64,000 bases of DNA from Caenorhabditis remanei (GCF_010183535.1 NC_071331.1:186001-250000), one strand, 5' to 3'; positions 32,276-45,426 are shown, counted from the stretch's first letter. Notes: generated by a model from the sequence alone, not told the origin. Numbers and translations are program-made.

Positions 32276-34930
32276 TCAAAATTTCAAAGAAGTCCCATAA
32301 GCCGTCGGTGTATTCACTCGACTCATTTGCTCATTCATTGGAATTCCACGTCGTCTTGCTTCCTGCTCGACAATCGAATTCTGAATTTTCATCATGTCAT
32401 CAAAAGTGCCTTGACCCTCGATTCGACCACGATTCACATAAACGACTTGATCGGCTTGTTGCATTGTGGCAAGTCTATGCGCCACGACTAGCACTGTCAG
32501 GTTGTGATTTTTCAACAAATTATCCAAAGTCATTCGGATCAAGTAGTCTGACGTGGCATCTAGGGCACTTGTCGCTTCGTCAAGGATCATAATTTTTGGT
32601 TTAGAGATTAGAGCGCGGGCGATTGCGATTCGTTGCTTTTGACCACCGCTCAACTTGCATCCGTGTTCGCCGACCTGTAAATAATATTAGAATCTTAAAA
32701 AAACTATTTTCAGCCAACCCACCATCGTCTCAAAACCATTCTCAAATCCTTGAATAAAATCCAGCGCATTCGCCAATTGTGCAGCCTCCTCCAGCTGGAA
32801 TTGACTGATTCTATCCGGAAATTCTGCTCCCATCAGAATATTCTCTCGAATCGAACAAGTAAAAAGGACGGGTTCTTGTCCGACAGTTCCAATCGCATGT
32901 CTCCAAGCAGTTGCATTTATATCACGTAGATCAACACCATCTACAGTAATCCGTCCATCTGCTGGATCATATAGTCTCAACATTAGACTCGCAATCGATG
33001 ATTTTCCACTTCCCGATGGTCCGATGACTGCTGTAATCTTGCCACGTGGAATATCAAAAGATATATTTTCCAGTGTCTTCTTTCGTCCAGCATAGGCAAA
33101 TGACACATTCTCAAATCGAATTGCCTCCTGGATGTCAGTCTTTCGAATTCCAGTCGTCAAATTCATCACTGGTTGAGAATTCTTCAATTCCAGCAGGCGA
33201 GATGAAGCGCCGAGACCTTTCATCACTTCATTATAGAAACCGGAGATATTTGAGAGACTTGCTGCAGCTAGAACAGCATATAGACAGAACGAGGAGAGCT
33301 CTCCATAAGTAATATGTCCCGTGTTGATCAAATGACTTCCATAGAATAGGATTGAGGAGAATGCAGAATATCCGGTGAATTGGAACTGCAAATGTTGTCA
33401 TTTTATCATAAGGGATCAGAGACTTTCTCAACATACCGATCCAATTAAACTTCCTTTCGCCAACGCCTCAGTCTTAGAGATATCCAGAACTAGCTCTCCT
33501 TTCTTAATGTATTCACTAATCGATTGTTCTTCAGCACTCAACATTCTCACTGTCTTCATATTGGCCATTCGTTCGATAGCTGTCTGAAATTTGTGAACAG
33601 GAAGTGCTACTATGGAATATTCCAGACGTAACTCGGCCTAAGTACTTCTTAACACAGAGATTCCGAAGTCTCTTGAAAAATACAATTTTTGCACTGGAAA
33701 TGACTTAAATCGCATTTATCTCGGTTCAATGAACCGTTCTGCGAATATGGATTACATATTGGGAATCAGCGGTAACAAGCCAAATCATACCTGATTAACA
33801 TCTGCTGCCACCTCCTGCAATTGCCACGTACACTGTTGTTGCACCCTTCCGAACATTTTGAATATTCCAATCACAATCGGGGCGGTTAAGAAAGAAACTG
33901 TCGATAATTCAACGGAAGTCATTAACATCATTCCAACAGATCCCACTCCAACAAGTACCGCTCGTACTCCGGCACGAAGTGATGATGAGACAGAGTAACC
34001 GACGATGACTGTATCGGCAGCATGACGGGAACCGATTTCTCCAACCATATTCTTATCGAAGAATGTCATGTCTTGTCGGATAATCGAACTGTAGACTGCT
34101 TTACGGAGACTTCCAACAATATTCACTCCTGGAGCAGAAAATATATAAATTTAAATTATTTTTCAATGAGAGTTTGAAAAATTGCTTCGATCTGTCTAAT
34201 TTTGGTTGAAAATGAACCCTTTTGACACGGATTGTGCTAAGTTTTCAATCGAATGGAAAAATTGAAAACTTAGCACAATTCGTGTCAAAACGATTCATTT
34301 CCTGCCAAATTTAAACAGATCGAAACTATTTTTCGATAGAAATCCTTACCTGCAATCTGCAAGCAATACACCTTTGCAGCCGTCGCCAGTGCACCAACAG
34401 CTAACAATCCAACCAGTGCCATCGGTTGCTCCTTGAAAAACTTTGCAATCTTCATAGTTATTTCCTCTTCAGATTTTCTAGTATCACTATCGAATTGATC
34501 GATTAGTTTTCCCAGTATTCGAGGGATAATTAGAAAGATTCCACTGGAAACCACCATGAAACTGGTGCCCACTGAAAATAATTTGAAATATTTAAAAACA
34601 GAAATTCGTGAGAAGACACCTCACTTACAAATAATCCATTTTCTAAACGGTTTCGCGATTTCGTACAATTCCACCAAATCTTTCCATGTGGTGTGTCGAA
34701 GGAGATACGCTGCGTTTCGACGATCGACTCGTTTTATCTGAAAATCGGAAATATTCAGAAATAAACTAAAATAACTTATTTACATTATCATTTAATTTCA
34801 GATTCTTCACTCTTGCTGTCAAATCTCGTCTTAAAACATGAGTCGCTGACTTCGATTGAAGAAGCATTCGATAAGTGGAAGTGGGTAGTTGAGAGCATAG
34901 TGAGCTTCGCAAAGCGCAAAGACAGTGCAT
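32276..34930 (-). CDS. haf-1: Mitochondrial half ABC transporter HAF-1
   Basis: Seven exons in phase (34930-34784, 34737-34629, 34571-34350, 34128-33791, 33583-33437, 33385-32723, 32674-32276) give 674 aa, near the length I recall for C. elegans HAF-1. A stop lies just upstream of the chosen ATG. The N-terminus is basic and acid-free (SSLCSQLPTSTYRMLLQSKS), as expected for a mitochondrial leader. Six membrane helices precede the ATPase: Walker A GPSGSGKSS (about 443), signature LSGGQKQRIAIARA (about 549), Walker B IMILDEATSALD and H-loop VAHRLAT. In C. elegans HAF-1 exports peptides from the matrix and promotes the mitochondrial unfolded protein response. Symbol assigned by similarity and by its neighbours. 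Confidence 0.87.
34186..34324. repeat. Inverted repeat in haf-1 intron 3
   Basis: cttttgacacggattgtgct with aagttttcaat pairs with attgaaaactt and agcacaattcgtgtcaaaac. The outer ends gatctgt/acagatc also match. Confidence 0.75.
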
Positions 34931-36322
34931 TTAATATCTTAAAATTTGAAAATTTGGAAGCTATGCAAATGCGCTCTGTCGGTGAAAAAAATTAAAGTTT
35001 TAAATAAAAAATTAACGCAAAGGAAGTAAATCTGAAAACCGCCCGAAAACTTGAGTATTTTTATAAATACTCTCGGGAAGTCTCTGTTTCTCAGCGTCTT
35101 GCAATCTCTCTTCTCTTGTTTTAATGCTCACAGAGCACTCGAGTGATTACTCAGAGAGCGATCAAAATGTGTTGTAGACTATAGTAGGAGGGGATCAGTG
35201 AACGTGATGTTAGATATCGGATCATCGATATTCTTTGGACCCTTTGGGAAAAAGATCTTGAAGATTCGTGTAATTGGTGTGGAAAAAGTGAAAAGGGGAA
35301 GTTCTAAGAACTAAAGCTGTACAAATGGAAACTTCGCTCTGTGAAGAGTTCATTGAAACAAAAGTGAAAACAAGAAAGAGAATACATTTTCGATTGAGAA
35401 GAGAGATTCCAAAAGGACAGAAGACGCAGGAATAAAGAAACAGAGGGAATAGAGAGAGAGTAATGGAAACGCAGGAAGAGAAAGAGAAGAATAGGAAAGA
35501 ATGGAAATGAGTTGAGTTATGCACTTGTTGAGCAGAGTACATTTGACTGGGACATGAATGGAATAGACATTCAGCGAGTACCAAATGAGTTGGATAATTT
35601 CCAGAAATACAGTACTGACCATAAAGAATGCGATACTTGCAGTTTTTGTGGATAACTCTCAACTTTAAGAGTGTGTCATGGTAATTCTGATTGTTCCATC
35701 AAGTAGACTTTTAATTAATCAAACAGATTGAAAGAAGAGCTCGATTTTTGTGGTTGACAACTTTTTTGTACGGGCGGTCCCTGGAGAGTTATGGTAGTTT
35801 TAAGACGACAGCTCAAAACTCGCACTATTTTTCACTGAAATTGGTCAACTTGAGGGAGAAATTACTTTGTCGATATATAACTTTGTAGGAAGTGCCCGAT
35901 CAAAAAAGTTGTCAACAACGAAAATGGAGTTCTACTCTCGGTCTGTATAACTCATAGAAAATCTCCTCGATGGGGCAATCAGAATAGCCATGACACACTC
36001 TCAAAGTTGGACAATTTCTACTAAAACGGCCAAAGTCTATCATCTTTTGATCGGTACTGTACTTCCTTGAAAACAAAACTGTACGATAGTAATATAATCT
36101 ATGAAACTTCATTCAAGTAACAATAAATAAATCCATTTCCAAAACCACCAAGAAAACATTGAAAGATAAAGCTACTGTACAAACAATATGAAAAAAAGTA
36201 GATTAGTCATAATCAGACGGGACCAATACGTCATGGGAATACAAAAGGGAGGGTTAGAGGTCGAGCAACAAAAGTAATTTTCTTTTTTTCATTTTTATAA
36301 AAAAGGAATCGTCTCGAATAAA
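34931..36322. other. Intergenic region upstream of haf-1
   Basis: No gene supported; the minus frames near 35,220-35,660 are pyrimidine-rich chance frames. Contains one palindromic repeat copy. Confidence 0.5.
35735..36045. repeat. Palindromic repeat family, copy
   Basis: tttgtggttgacaacttttt is mirrored by aaaaagttgtcaacaacgaa, with gagctcgatt/ggagttctac flanks. Confidence 0.65.
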
Positions 36323-39300
36323 TTAGTGGTTGGGATCATAATAATCAGGATCAGAACCGGATTTTGATGAAGATGAAGAAGATCTGCTGGACGACTGATC
36401 TGTGGTATCTGAAAACAAAATATTCGAAAGATCTAAACTGATTCTACTCACATGTACAAGTGTTCGCAAGGAACTGTGCCTTGAAAGACGGTTGGAGGAT
36501 ATTGAAATCAATTTGTTTGTGGAATAACATGCATCCACGTGTTGTTGGAATCCAGTTGACTCCGAGGCACTTCTCACGACGACGGATGTGAGACCAGGAG
36601 CATTCGGATTCACAACTCTCTGGAAATTAGATGAAATATTTGATTAAGTTGATGATTAACTTTTAAGGATGACTCACCGAGATCTTGCAATCCTCCAACG
36701 ATAGTAGCGTCAAAAGAGTTGTAGATCGAGTTGTTATACAACCGATAACACTCTTTCTTCGTTCCAGATCCACCGATTGAAGATTCTAACAATATTTTTG
36801 GGGGCTCCGAGAAATCTGTGTTGACCTACCTGTGGTAGTGGTGCCACGTGGCTGACAGGTGTTCTCAAAGTAGTCGTAGTCTCTGGAAGCGACGAGAGTC
36901 TCCCCGCCATTGAGATGCAAGTTTCCTCCGTTTAGAGTGCAAACCTTGAAATGAGAAACATCTAAAACTCACTTTTGAGGACTACTCACTTTCAATCCGA
37001 AACTGTAATTGATTGAAGCGCAGTAGAAATTGAGAGCATTGTGTGTGCACTGTCTCATACATGTCTCCAATGTCACTCCACCAATTCTTGATTCCTCAAA
37101 CTTGTAGAGAATCCGATTGGGAGTTTTGATGAAGCAAGCGGCTATAACATTAATTTATCTGAATGACTCAGAAGATAGACTCACCCAAATTCTCAACGAC
37201 GGGCGGTCTCTCACTTCTCTGTCTTCTCTCTCTTGCCACGTCGAACTGAAGTTGTTGTTGTTGATAAGTGGGGGATGAGACAACTGTGGACGTGGAATCC
37301 ACGAGTGGGCGGGGTGATATAAATACCTTTGCGTTCTGGAAAGTAAAGAGTTAGAGACTTTCGGAAAACTAAAGAAAAGAAAAGTTACCCGATTCCTCTT
37401 GTCAGTGAGTCTTTGTGGGAGTAGTTGAGGAGACGGTTGGTCTGCGTAGACAGTTTTCTGAATTTAGGGATTTTCAGATGGTTTATCAAGACCCTTTTAA
37501 TAAAAATACTCACACTGAAGATGACGTTTCCATTTTTCTGATCTAGCGGGAATTGTTTGACAGCATGAACTCTTCTGAAATTCAATCTCTCAAAAATGAT
37601 CAGCCAATGCTGACTCACCTCAACTCATTAGTTGTCGGAACAGCTTGCTGAGTGGTAATAATTGGAGCATTTGTAGTTGTAGCATTCATTGGAGTCAAAA
37701 TAACATTCCCTATGACTGCAACTGTTTTAACCGGTGCTGCTGTTGTTCTAGTTTGCTCTGTGAACACTGCCAAACGGACTGTCTCATTTTCAGTGGTTGC
37801 ACATCGGTTTTCGTAGAGATCTATTTGGAGACCCTTTGATTTTCTGAGAATTTTTTGATGTGAATCGTTTCAAATTATAGATTACAGTACCGGCCAAAGA
37901 TTGTAAACTTTGGCCGTTTTCAGTTGAAACTGTCCAACTTTGAAAATGTGTCATGGTGAGTCTGATTGCCTCATCAAGTAGATTTTTTAACTAATTATGT
38001 ACATACCAAAAGAAGAGCTTCATTTTTGTAGTTGACAACTTTTCTTTACTGTCACTTCCTACCAAGTTATATATCGACAAAGTAATTTCTCCCTCAAATT
38101 AACCAATTTCAGTGCAAAATAGTGCGAGCTTTGAGCTGTCGTCTTAAAATGACCATAACTCTCTAGGGAAAGCTCATTCTAAAAAGTTGTCAACTACAAA
38201 AATGAAGCTCTACTTTGTAATACTCATTAACAATCTAGTTGATGGAACAATCAGTATTACTATGACCCACTCTTAAAGTTGGACATTTTCAACTGTATAT
38301 TTTACTGCACGGTACTGGATGTAGATTCTAGACTAACTTGATATTTCTTTCATGTCTCGCATATTTTGAGAGCACACAATTCTGAGTGTTCACATTGTAC
38401 ATCACAGTTTTACACTTGATCTTGTGGTTCATTGGAGCTTGAATACACTTCCGAAGGCACTCATTGACGTCATCAATGTTTTCAATGAGAACATTTCCAG
38501 ACTTCTCCAAGAATTCATTACTGTGGAGGATAAAACAAGAGAAGACATCTTTGGATCGGTAGAGGGCGGAGGAGGAGCTGAAATATTGTCATATTGTCTC
38601 AAACTCTATCTGAATTCATCGGTTCTAATCTTTTATTCATCTATCTCTCTTCTTTTTTGTAAAAAATAGAAAACGAAAAAGAAGAAATAGGAGAAGAAGA
38701 AGAAGAACCGTTGTAAACAAACAACCTTCGTTTTTCCATTTTTTACACTTGAAAGGAACATTCAAATGTTTGTATCTCACACATCTCCTCATCTCTACAT
38801 AGATCGCCAGTTTTTGATCTTTAAATTAGCAAAGATTTTCTCAATAGAAGAATATAAAGGACTGTCTATGTAGTTTAGGTGGAGACAGATGTATTTGGAA
38901 AAGAGGAGGGTTATAGGAGGAGGATGAGGAGAGGAGGATGAAAAATCGGAAAATGTAATCTCAGTCAGCTAGACATGACGGAGGATTTGTAATGTTGCAA
39001 AAACGGAATCGAAACTATGTGTTACGTGAAATTATTTGTTTGACTAAAGGTGTTTAGGAACACTACCAAACTAGAAGAACATTTTGGGGGCATTTCAACT
39101 CAGACTGCAACAATTTCAGTGAGAAAGTGAAACGTCGAATCCTTCAAAACATGTTTGCAAGCCGACCGTAACTCGCTTAAAACTAAATATTATGAGCTGA
39201 AAAATATGCCAAAAAGTAGATCTCGGCGGGGGCTATGTCACTGACCAACTACGGGCCGGATGGCTAGTTGTTAATGTGCTGCGGTCCGGGCTAGAATGGA

Positions 39301-40302
39301 TTTTTGACTATTTTCGCGCTTTTTGGCATTTTTTTCCGACCCCTAGTCTAGGTCAGTGAGTCGAGATCTACATTTTTATATTATTTTCAGATCATAACTT
39401 CATATTTCAAGCAAGTTACGCGCCGGTCCGCGTTTGCCCGGTTTCGGTCAATTTTAGACATCTAGTGCATAACTCTGGCTAAAATAACATGTAATACCTA
39501 AATTCTGAGAAATTATTTTTCAGATTACTAAACATTTCTCTTTAGTACCTCTATCTGATAAAATTGGTTCTAAGACAGACTCAAAGAAGGGAACCGAAAA
39601 CGTTCTGGATCAACAGGATCACCAGAAACCGCCAATAAACAGATATATAATATCAAATTACTATTTACCCTATCTCTTCCCTAACATCTTTATGATGTCT
39701 TTTAATCAGCATTCTCATTCTGACAGTGATTAACATTAACAGCCATGAAGCTGCATGGGCGACTTCATGCAGCTTAATGTTATCACACTGGAGTAAACAT
39801 ACAGAATAAAGAGAAACCGGGGAGGGGGAAGGGACACTTGATTCTATTTTGTGTATTGGTAATAGGGATAGACGGGGGAGATGTTACAGAGGTGAAGTCA
39901 AGAACGAACGTTCTGTTTTACTTTTCAAAACTTGGAAAATGGAAAAATTCTACAAACAAAAGGATTAACGGTATACGGTATCTTCGAAAGCAAATTTAGG
40001 CAATGTTGAAATCTTTAAGTTCCTACAAAATCATTTTAATTATGAATAGAAGTCTTAAAGTTACTCTTCCACAATTCAAGTTTGACTTTTGAAATTCTTT
40101 AAAAAACCGGATATCTATGTGGTTCTGTCTACCTTAATTGAGATTTCTATGTAAAACTGTTCTTTCCAAGTTTCAAATACGGAAAATTTTAAAAGAAAGC
40201 AGAATACTCCATTCAGAGTTCTCAAAATAGGAATTCAACAACAAGATCTTACCCATAAAGCGCAACAAGTACAGCAATAATAAGTAGTCGTTGCAGCAGC
40301 AT
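36323..40302 (-). CDS. Secreted protein with three PAN/apple-type domains
   Basis: Eleven exons in phase (40302-40253, 38577-38338, 37843-37619, 37574-37514, 37457-37389, 37335-37185, 37141-36990, 36944-36830, 36785-36678, 36619-36452, 36408-36323) give 474 aa. Signal peptide: LLQRLLIIAVLVALYG. PAN 1 occupies about residues 20-97 (SCFILHSNEFLE, DVNECLRKCIQ). A Thr/Gln-rich linker of some 180 residues follows, then PAN 2 (AACFIKTPNRILYKFEE ... CMRQC) and PAN 3 (ECYRLYNNS ... CESECSWSHIRRREKC). The C-terminus is a Ser run ending in DPDYYDPNH. No membrane helix or ZP domain follows, so it is probably a secreted cuticle or matrix adhesion protein. Intron 1 is 1.7 kb. Confidence 0.83.
37915..38305. 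repeat. Palindromic repeat family, copy in PAN gene intron 2
   Basis: catttttgtagttgacaact and caactacaaaaatgaagctc mirror one another. The outer gttgaaactgtccaac matches ttggacattttcaac. Confidence 0.7.
39210..39379. mobile_element. Short TIR element (MITE) in PAN gene intron 1
   Basis: aaaagtagatctcggc and gtcactgacc on the left, ggtcagtgag and tcgagatctacattttt on the right; about 170 bp with a GC-rich centre. Confidence 0.65.
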
Positions 40303-41321
40303 TACCAGATGATCTTGTTGTCTTCTCCAACGTCTTCACCCTCAACAGATGCCAACAGCTTCTTGTCCTCTCGTTTTTTGACTGTCCTCTATTCACCCGC
40401 CCCCGCTTCCTTCCTGTCCCCAATGTCTCCCAAATGGACTAGAACTAACATCTCTTTTTTTCTCCTTCACCCGCTTCCTTCTGATGACCGAAGGGGGCTA
40501 GTTTTTGTATGACCGTCTGAATCTATTTGATCTACATTCTATTTTTGTACCCATGCTTCGTGGAATATCCATTACGTAATGTTCACTTCTTCACTTCCTT
40601 TCGCATATTTTCACTTTCATTTTTAGCCCTTTTTGTAGGCGAAGGAGGGAGGGAGATAAAGAGATTTTCAGAGCGATGTGTGTGTTGTAAATAAAATGAG
40701 ATGGTTGTCGTCAGCATTTTTAAAATTTGGAGTTGCTTTTAACCAGTTTAATAGAGCCAAAGGCTCTATTTTGAGAAAGAGTGACGTTCATTTCTCAGAT
40801 TTCAAAAAATTTTGTTTCTATTTATGAATCGTTCTAAATTGTACAGAAATATGATATGTTCTAAATATAGAAACAGTTGAATGGGTCTGGAAATAATAGA
40901 TTTCAGAAAAAGTGGTTTCCTCTAGATGTTGAACAGAACTCAATGGAGTCGCCTTAACCGGTCTACGCCAATCTTATCTGCATTTAGATCTTAATCCAAC
41001 AGTCGTAAACAGTGTGAACTGCCGGAACCGTCCGGTAAATTATACCAAAAATTTTCCGATAAATCTACTTGTAAACTCGCGGAAAACGTATTTTTTGGAA
41101 TGTTAATCAATATTCACAAGTTGATTTATTCATTCAAAAAACAATAGTAAGAAGAGTCAAGAGATTGAATAAATTGATTCGTTTCGCCGCATCGCAAGGT
41201 TAGAGTAGTTGAAGTGATCGTTTGGAAGTTTTGAAAAAAATATAATAAAAAGAAGATAAATAATTAGACACACACACACAAAAATAGTTTCAGAGAGAGA
41301 GCGAGAAATTAGAAGAAGAAG
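40303..41321. other. Intergenic region
   Basis: Promoter of the PAN gene and 3' flank of trh-1. A minus frame spanning 40,423-40,235 merely overlaps the true signal-peptide exon. No other gene seen. Confidence 0.5.
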
Positions 41322-42744
41322 TTAACCGAAGAGTTCATTGGCACGTCGTCTGAATCGGTTCTCGTAGATTGCGGAGTCATCTGCATACTCGATTGGGAGA
41401 GATCGTTTTCCTGAAAAATTAAAAAATTAACTCAAAAAGTTCAAAAGTTCTACTGATTTTCGATTTCTTCCCTATGGGAAAGGTCCTTTCTCAAAAATGC
41501 GCTGTATAAAATGTAACCGTGATCTCTCTCCATTTCTTCACGACCTTTTTCATTTTTGGAAATCTGATCTTTCTCGAATTTCCTATTCGCGAACATTCTA
41601 GCACCTTTTTTGCTGGCAAACCCTTATTTGTTCAGTGATTAAAAAATGTTTCCACTCACCGAAAAGTTCTCGTCCGCGTCGTTTGTTGAACATGCTACTG
41701 CCACGTTTCAGAAGTCTCCTGGAGGCGTCAATCGAGTCCACTGCAATAATATCTTTTTTAATTCACATGGGTTGATAAATGAAGAAAATGAGTCAAGCTA
41801 TGAATTTTTGATAATGTTTTCAGATTTATCAAGGAAGTATCCAAACTTTTTGAATGTTTTCTTTTTCTTTGCGGCATCCCTCCTATGTCCCCTCTTCAAC
41901 ATATGTCATGTTTTTCTATTATTCTCAAAATCCAGAATTGTTTTTGTCATGTTCTTCTGAACTGAATTCTCACATTGATTTGGCATCACACGGAACGCTC
42001 TCAAATTCATCGGCTCCTCTTCATCGAACCACAACGGCGAGGCGGCGACAATCGAACAGAACGCTGGAAAATTATAGATTATGGGAAGATATGAGAAGTG
42101 ATTCATGGATTTTCTATTCATCAATTTTTCATATCGAGACAAAAACACTAAAAGGGAGCACGGAATTCGGAGAAAGAGATGGGGAAGGGTAGCAATTTTC
42201 AGAAAGAGTGAGAAGCACGCAACAATTCAAAATAAGGCTCGAATGACGTGGATTTCAGAAACAAAAGATTTCGTCCCTTCAAAAAAGATAACACTCAAAA
42301 ACTTACGCATCGACCTTCGCTGTGTGTTTTAGATATGTAGGCTTATTTATAGGTATAATGTTTTAAAACTCAAAATCAATATCTCTGAATTCGGTAAAAA
42401 TTTCAAAACCATGGTCCTCTGCTAAAGTGACAGTGCCATTTCCCTAATTGAATTAAAACAATAAAATTTTCCTCAAGATAACTAAGAAAACAAAAGATCA
42501 AATGAGCTAGTCTCTAGTAATTCTATCCATTTCCTTATCTCCGTCTGACTCAATTGAATCTTTAAATATAGAAGATCAGAAAATGCAGAGAGGAGAGATT
42601 TTGAGCTTCAAAAAATAAAAAGAAAGAGAATATCTGATATTGAATTAACTAGATCTATCGAAATAGATCTAACAAATTACTGTATCACAAAAATTATAGA
42701 GACTTACCGAAAAGCAGAATAAGAATCGAGTAGTTCATCATCAT
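41322..42744 (-). CDS. trh-1: TRH-like neuropeptide precursor (TRH-1)
   Basis: Four exons in phase (42744-42708, 42063-41974, 41740-41660, 41410-41322) give 98 aa. The signal peptide begins MMMNYSILILLF. Two amidation-competent peptides are visible: GRELFG followed by KR, and ANELFG at the C-terminus after FRRR. Processing would give GRELF-amide and ANELF-amide, the two peptides I recall for C. elegans TRH-1 (C30H6.10), ligands of the TRH receptor orthologue TRHR-1 that promote growth. Other basic sites release spacer peptides (GSSMFN; the acidic SLPIEYADDSAIYENRF). Glycine and cleavage sites are intact for both peptides. The exon 3/4 junction falls inside the amidation glycine codon. Confidence 0.93.
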
Positions 42745-45426
42745 CTTTTGAGCTGCTTTGGGTAGAATCAGCACTCACGCAACCACTTGAATAGTAGTCG
42801 CCTGGGCGCTTGAAAGTGAGAATGGATGAAATCTTTCCGGCACCACCAAAAGATATATCTCGGGGCAGCTGGGGACACGCCCACCTATCACATTTCCATC
42901 GGACCGCCCGTTTTCAAGAGGGTCCCGAAATGGTGACGAAATAATTAGGGGAAGTGGAGGCGTCGATCGAGAAGAGTATCGGTTACTTTGAGAAATGATG
43001 GAAGATGGAAGATAGATGAACTACTTTTGAAGCACGCGTCATCGAATGATGGGGCGTCATGAAAAGTTTTGGAAGAATTGGAGTTGTTACGAAAAGGGAT
43101 GAGGATGGTACTGCGTAGAACTATGGGAAACTAACAATATACGTAACAATCACGAACATTTCGAAAGATTTTGTTTAGTTTGGTCTGTGTTGTTGATTGG
43201 GCAGCAGTGGAAAGATCAAATGATCATTACAAGGGTTCAGCCAACAGAGGAAACTCAAAGATAACCTGGGTTGTAGCCTAGAATGTTTGAGAACTGCAAT
43301 GTGTAAACTTTGATCGATTTCTCAAAAACTAATGAGAAAAATTAGACATCCGTTTATTAGAAATGTGTAAAAAATTCTGGAGCATGTTTTGAGCTGTAAT
43401 TTCTTTAATACAGTTGAGAAATTCCATTGAGAATTCTCATTGAGAATTCAAACATTTGATAGAAATTCACGAAATTGAAGCTGAAAAATTGTCATTTCAA
43501 CCTGAAATAATATCTGAAACCACGATTTTTGCATTGAATATGTGGATAATGCACTCAGAATAGTTCTAAAACTAAAATTGTCTTATTCCTGACTAATAGT
43601 AAGAGCTCTACGCTAAAAATTAAAATAATAAAGTTGTAGACCTGCAGTTTTCTCAAAATTTTTGTTTCATGTGAGTAGATCAAAAATTTCTTTGCAGTTC
43701 TTCTACGTAGACTGGGGTACGGTACACTAGTAAAGCTTTTTTTCATTTAGTTGATTCACACCACAAATACAGTAACAGATGAAATACTGATAAGGTAAGA
43801 CGGTGATGTGTCACAACCCTTGTTTACATCTAAGAGCACAGTCTTCAGAAAAGAGCTCCAAGAAAATTTTTGATCTACTCTCAAAATACGAAATTTGTAG
43901 GTCTACAACTTTTTAAACAGATTTCCTAGTACCTTCAACTGCGTATACCAGGTGTCACTGTCTAAACATCTCATTTGAGTACAATTCTCAAATTTCAGAT
44001 ACATGTGGCATGTGTTCTCACTGGAGGAATGCAACTGTTCAGATCAGGGCTGGGCAAATTATTTGAATTCTTGTTTTGAATGTTTGAAATCTTTGGTGAA
44101 AGTTGACCAATCTATTGAAAACTTTCTCGGCTGTTTTAAATTACTAATTCTTATCCTGGGTGACCAAATTCAAGGAACAAGGTTGTGCGGACCCGGTGAG
44201 CTGAAAACTTGGTCAAATAATTTGCCCAGCCCTGATTCGATATCAAAATCTTCTGAAAGTTGTAATTCCGTACGTGAAATAAAAAGACGGTTTCTGAAAC
44301 ACCCAGAACAAGAAACGGGGCTTATTCGTGTTTGGGATGATATACCAACGTGTGGTGAGTTCAATTGAGCTGCAGAACTATGAATTTTTATTAGATGTTT
44401 GTTTTTGCACCAAGTGTTAAAAAGGTTTAATCTGGAGTAAAAAGAATAAAGAAAAATAAGATATTTCAGCAACAGCGAATATTATATTGTTCTACATAAA
44501 ACCTTTTTGGATGATTTGGTGGATTTTTTCGAATAAAACATTTAATTTAATTTCTCAAACATACCGTAACTGCTCCATGAAAAATTTTTCGAAACTACGA
44601 ATTGACAATTGCATACAATACCCGTCTAGACCCATTCATGACAGATCCATATTCAAATGAAACCATTCTCTTGTCAATGTTTTTATTACAAACGTGACTC
44701 ACTCCCTTTCTTGTGTTCTCCCCAATATTTCCCTTTTAATGGACGCTTCCTTCTTCATTTCTCTTTTTTTTTATTTGACTTGGTGATCGTTTCTCTGATT
44801 TCTTGTGCAGTTACAAACGTAATTTCGGTGAGTTTATAGCAGGAAACAAGTTTAGGATAGTAAGATGTCAATTACAGTTCGATTTTTGAAAATATTTTCG
44901 AAAAACAACAGTTTTTTGAAGAGCACTGTTTCAACAAGTTGTTTTCATTACTCTTATTTCGAGTACCACTTGAAGAAATATCCGAAAAAATTAGAGAATA
45001 CCTAGAAAAACGGCAAAATCCGTTCCTTTTTTCCCATCAAAAATCATGCGCTGCCAATATCCAAGTTTCCCTTCGAAAACCGGATAAAGTCCGATTTCTT
45101 CGCCTTTCCTTCTCCTCTGATATTTGATATCCATTCTGCTTCTTTTCCGTCTCCATCTCTTTCTCCTTCTTTAGCTTTCGTTATATTTCCTTTGGACATC
45201 TGCGTCTTGGTATACTGTCCACTTTTATTTGAAGAGAAGGAGAACAGTCCATTCGACTTCCGTTTTTCAATTTGCCATTCTCTCCAAGTTTACACTCGAA
45301 ATGTAGTTGATAAAGTACAATTTTAGGACAGTCCTATTCTAAATTTGTCTTCTTTTTTGAAATACAGGTTTTCCATTTCACTAAAATTTCTCTTTTTTAC
45401 AGATATTACTAAGAAACTAATTGAAA
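42745..45426. other. Intergenic region between trh-1 and hke-4.1
   Basis: 2.7 kb shared upstream DNA of two divergently read genes. It contains a MITE (44044-44235) and pyrimidine-rich DNA before hke-4.1. No exon supported. Confidence 0.5.
44044..44235. mobile_element. 192 bp MITE with perfect 23 bp inverted ends
   Basis: tcagggctgggcaaattatt at the left end is exactly complemented at the right (aataatttgcccagccctga). An open frame crossing it (44003-44368) is fortuitous. Confidence 0.8.

Noticed and set aside
27941..34930. One large operon from haf-1 to the thioredoxin-like gene
   Set aside because: The FtsH-ext-like gene between them is on the opposite strand, so only the E2-like and thioredoxin-like pair could be co-transcribed.
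44003..44368. 121-codon plus-strand frame
   Set aside because: Mostly the MITE at 44,044-44,235; no supporting splice or homology.
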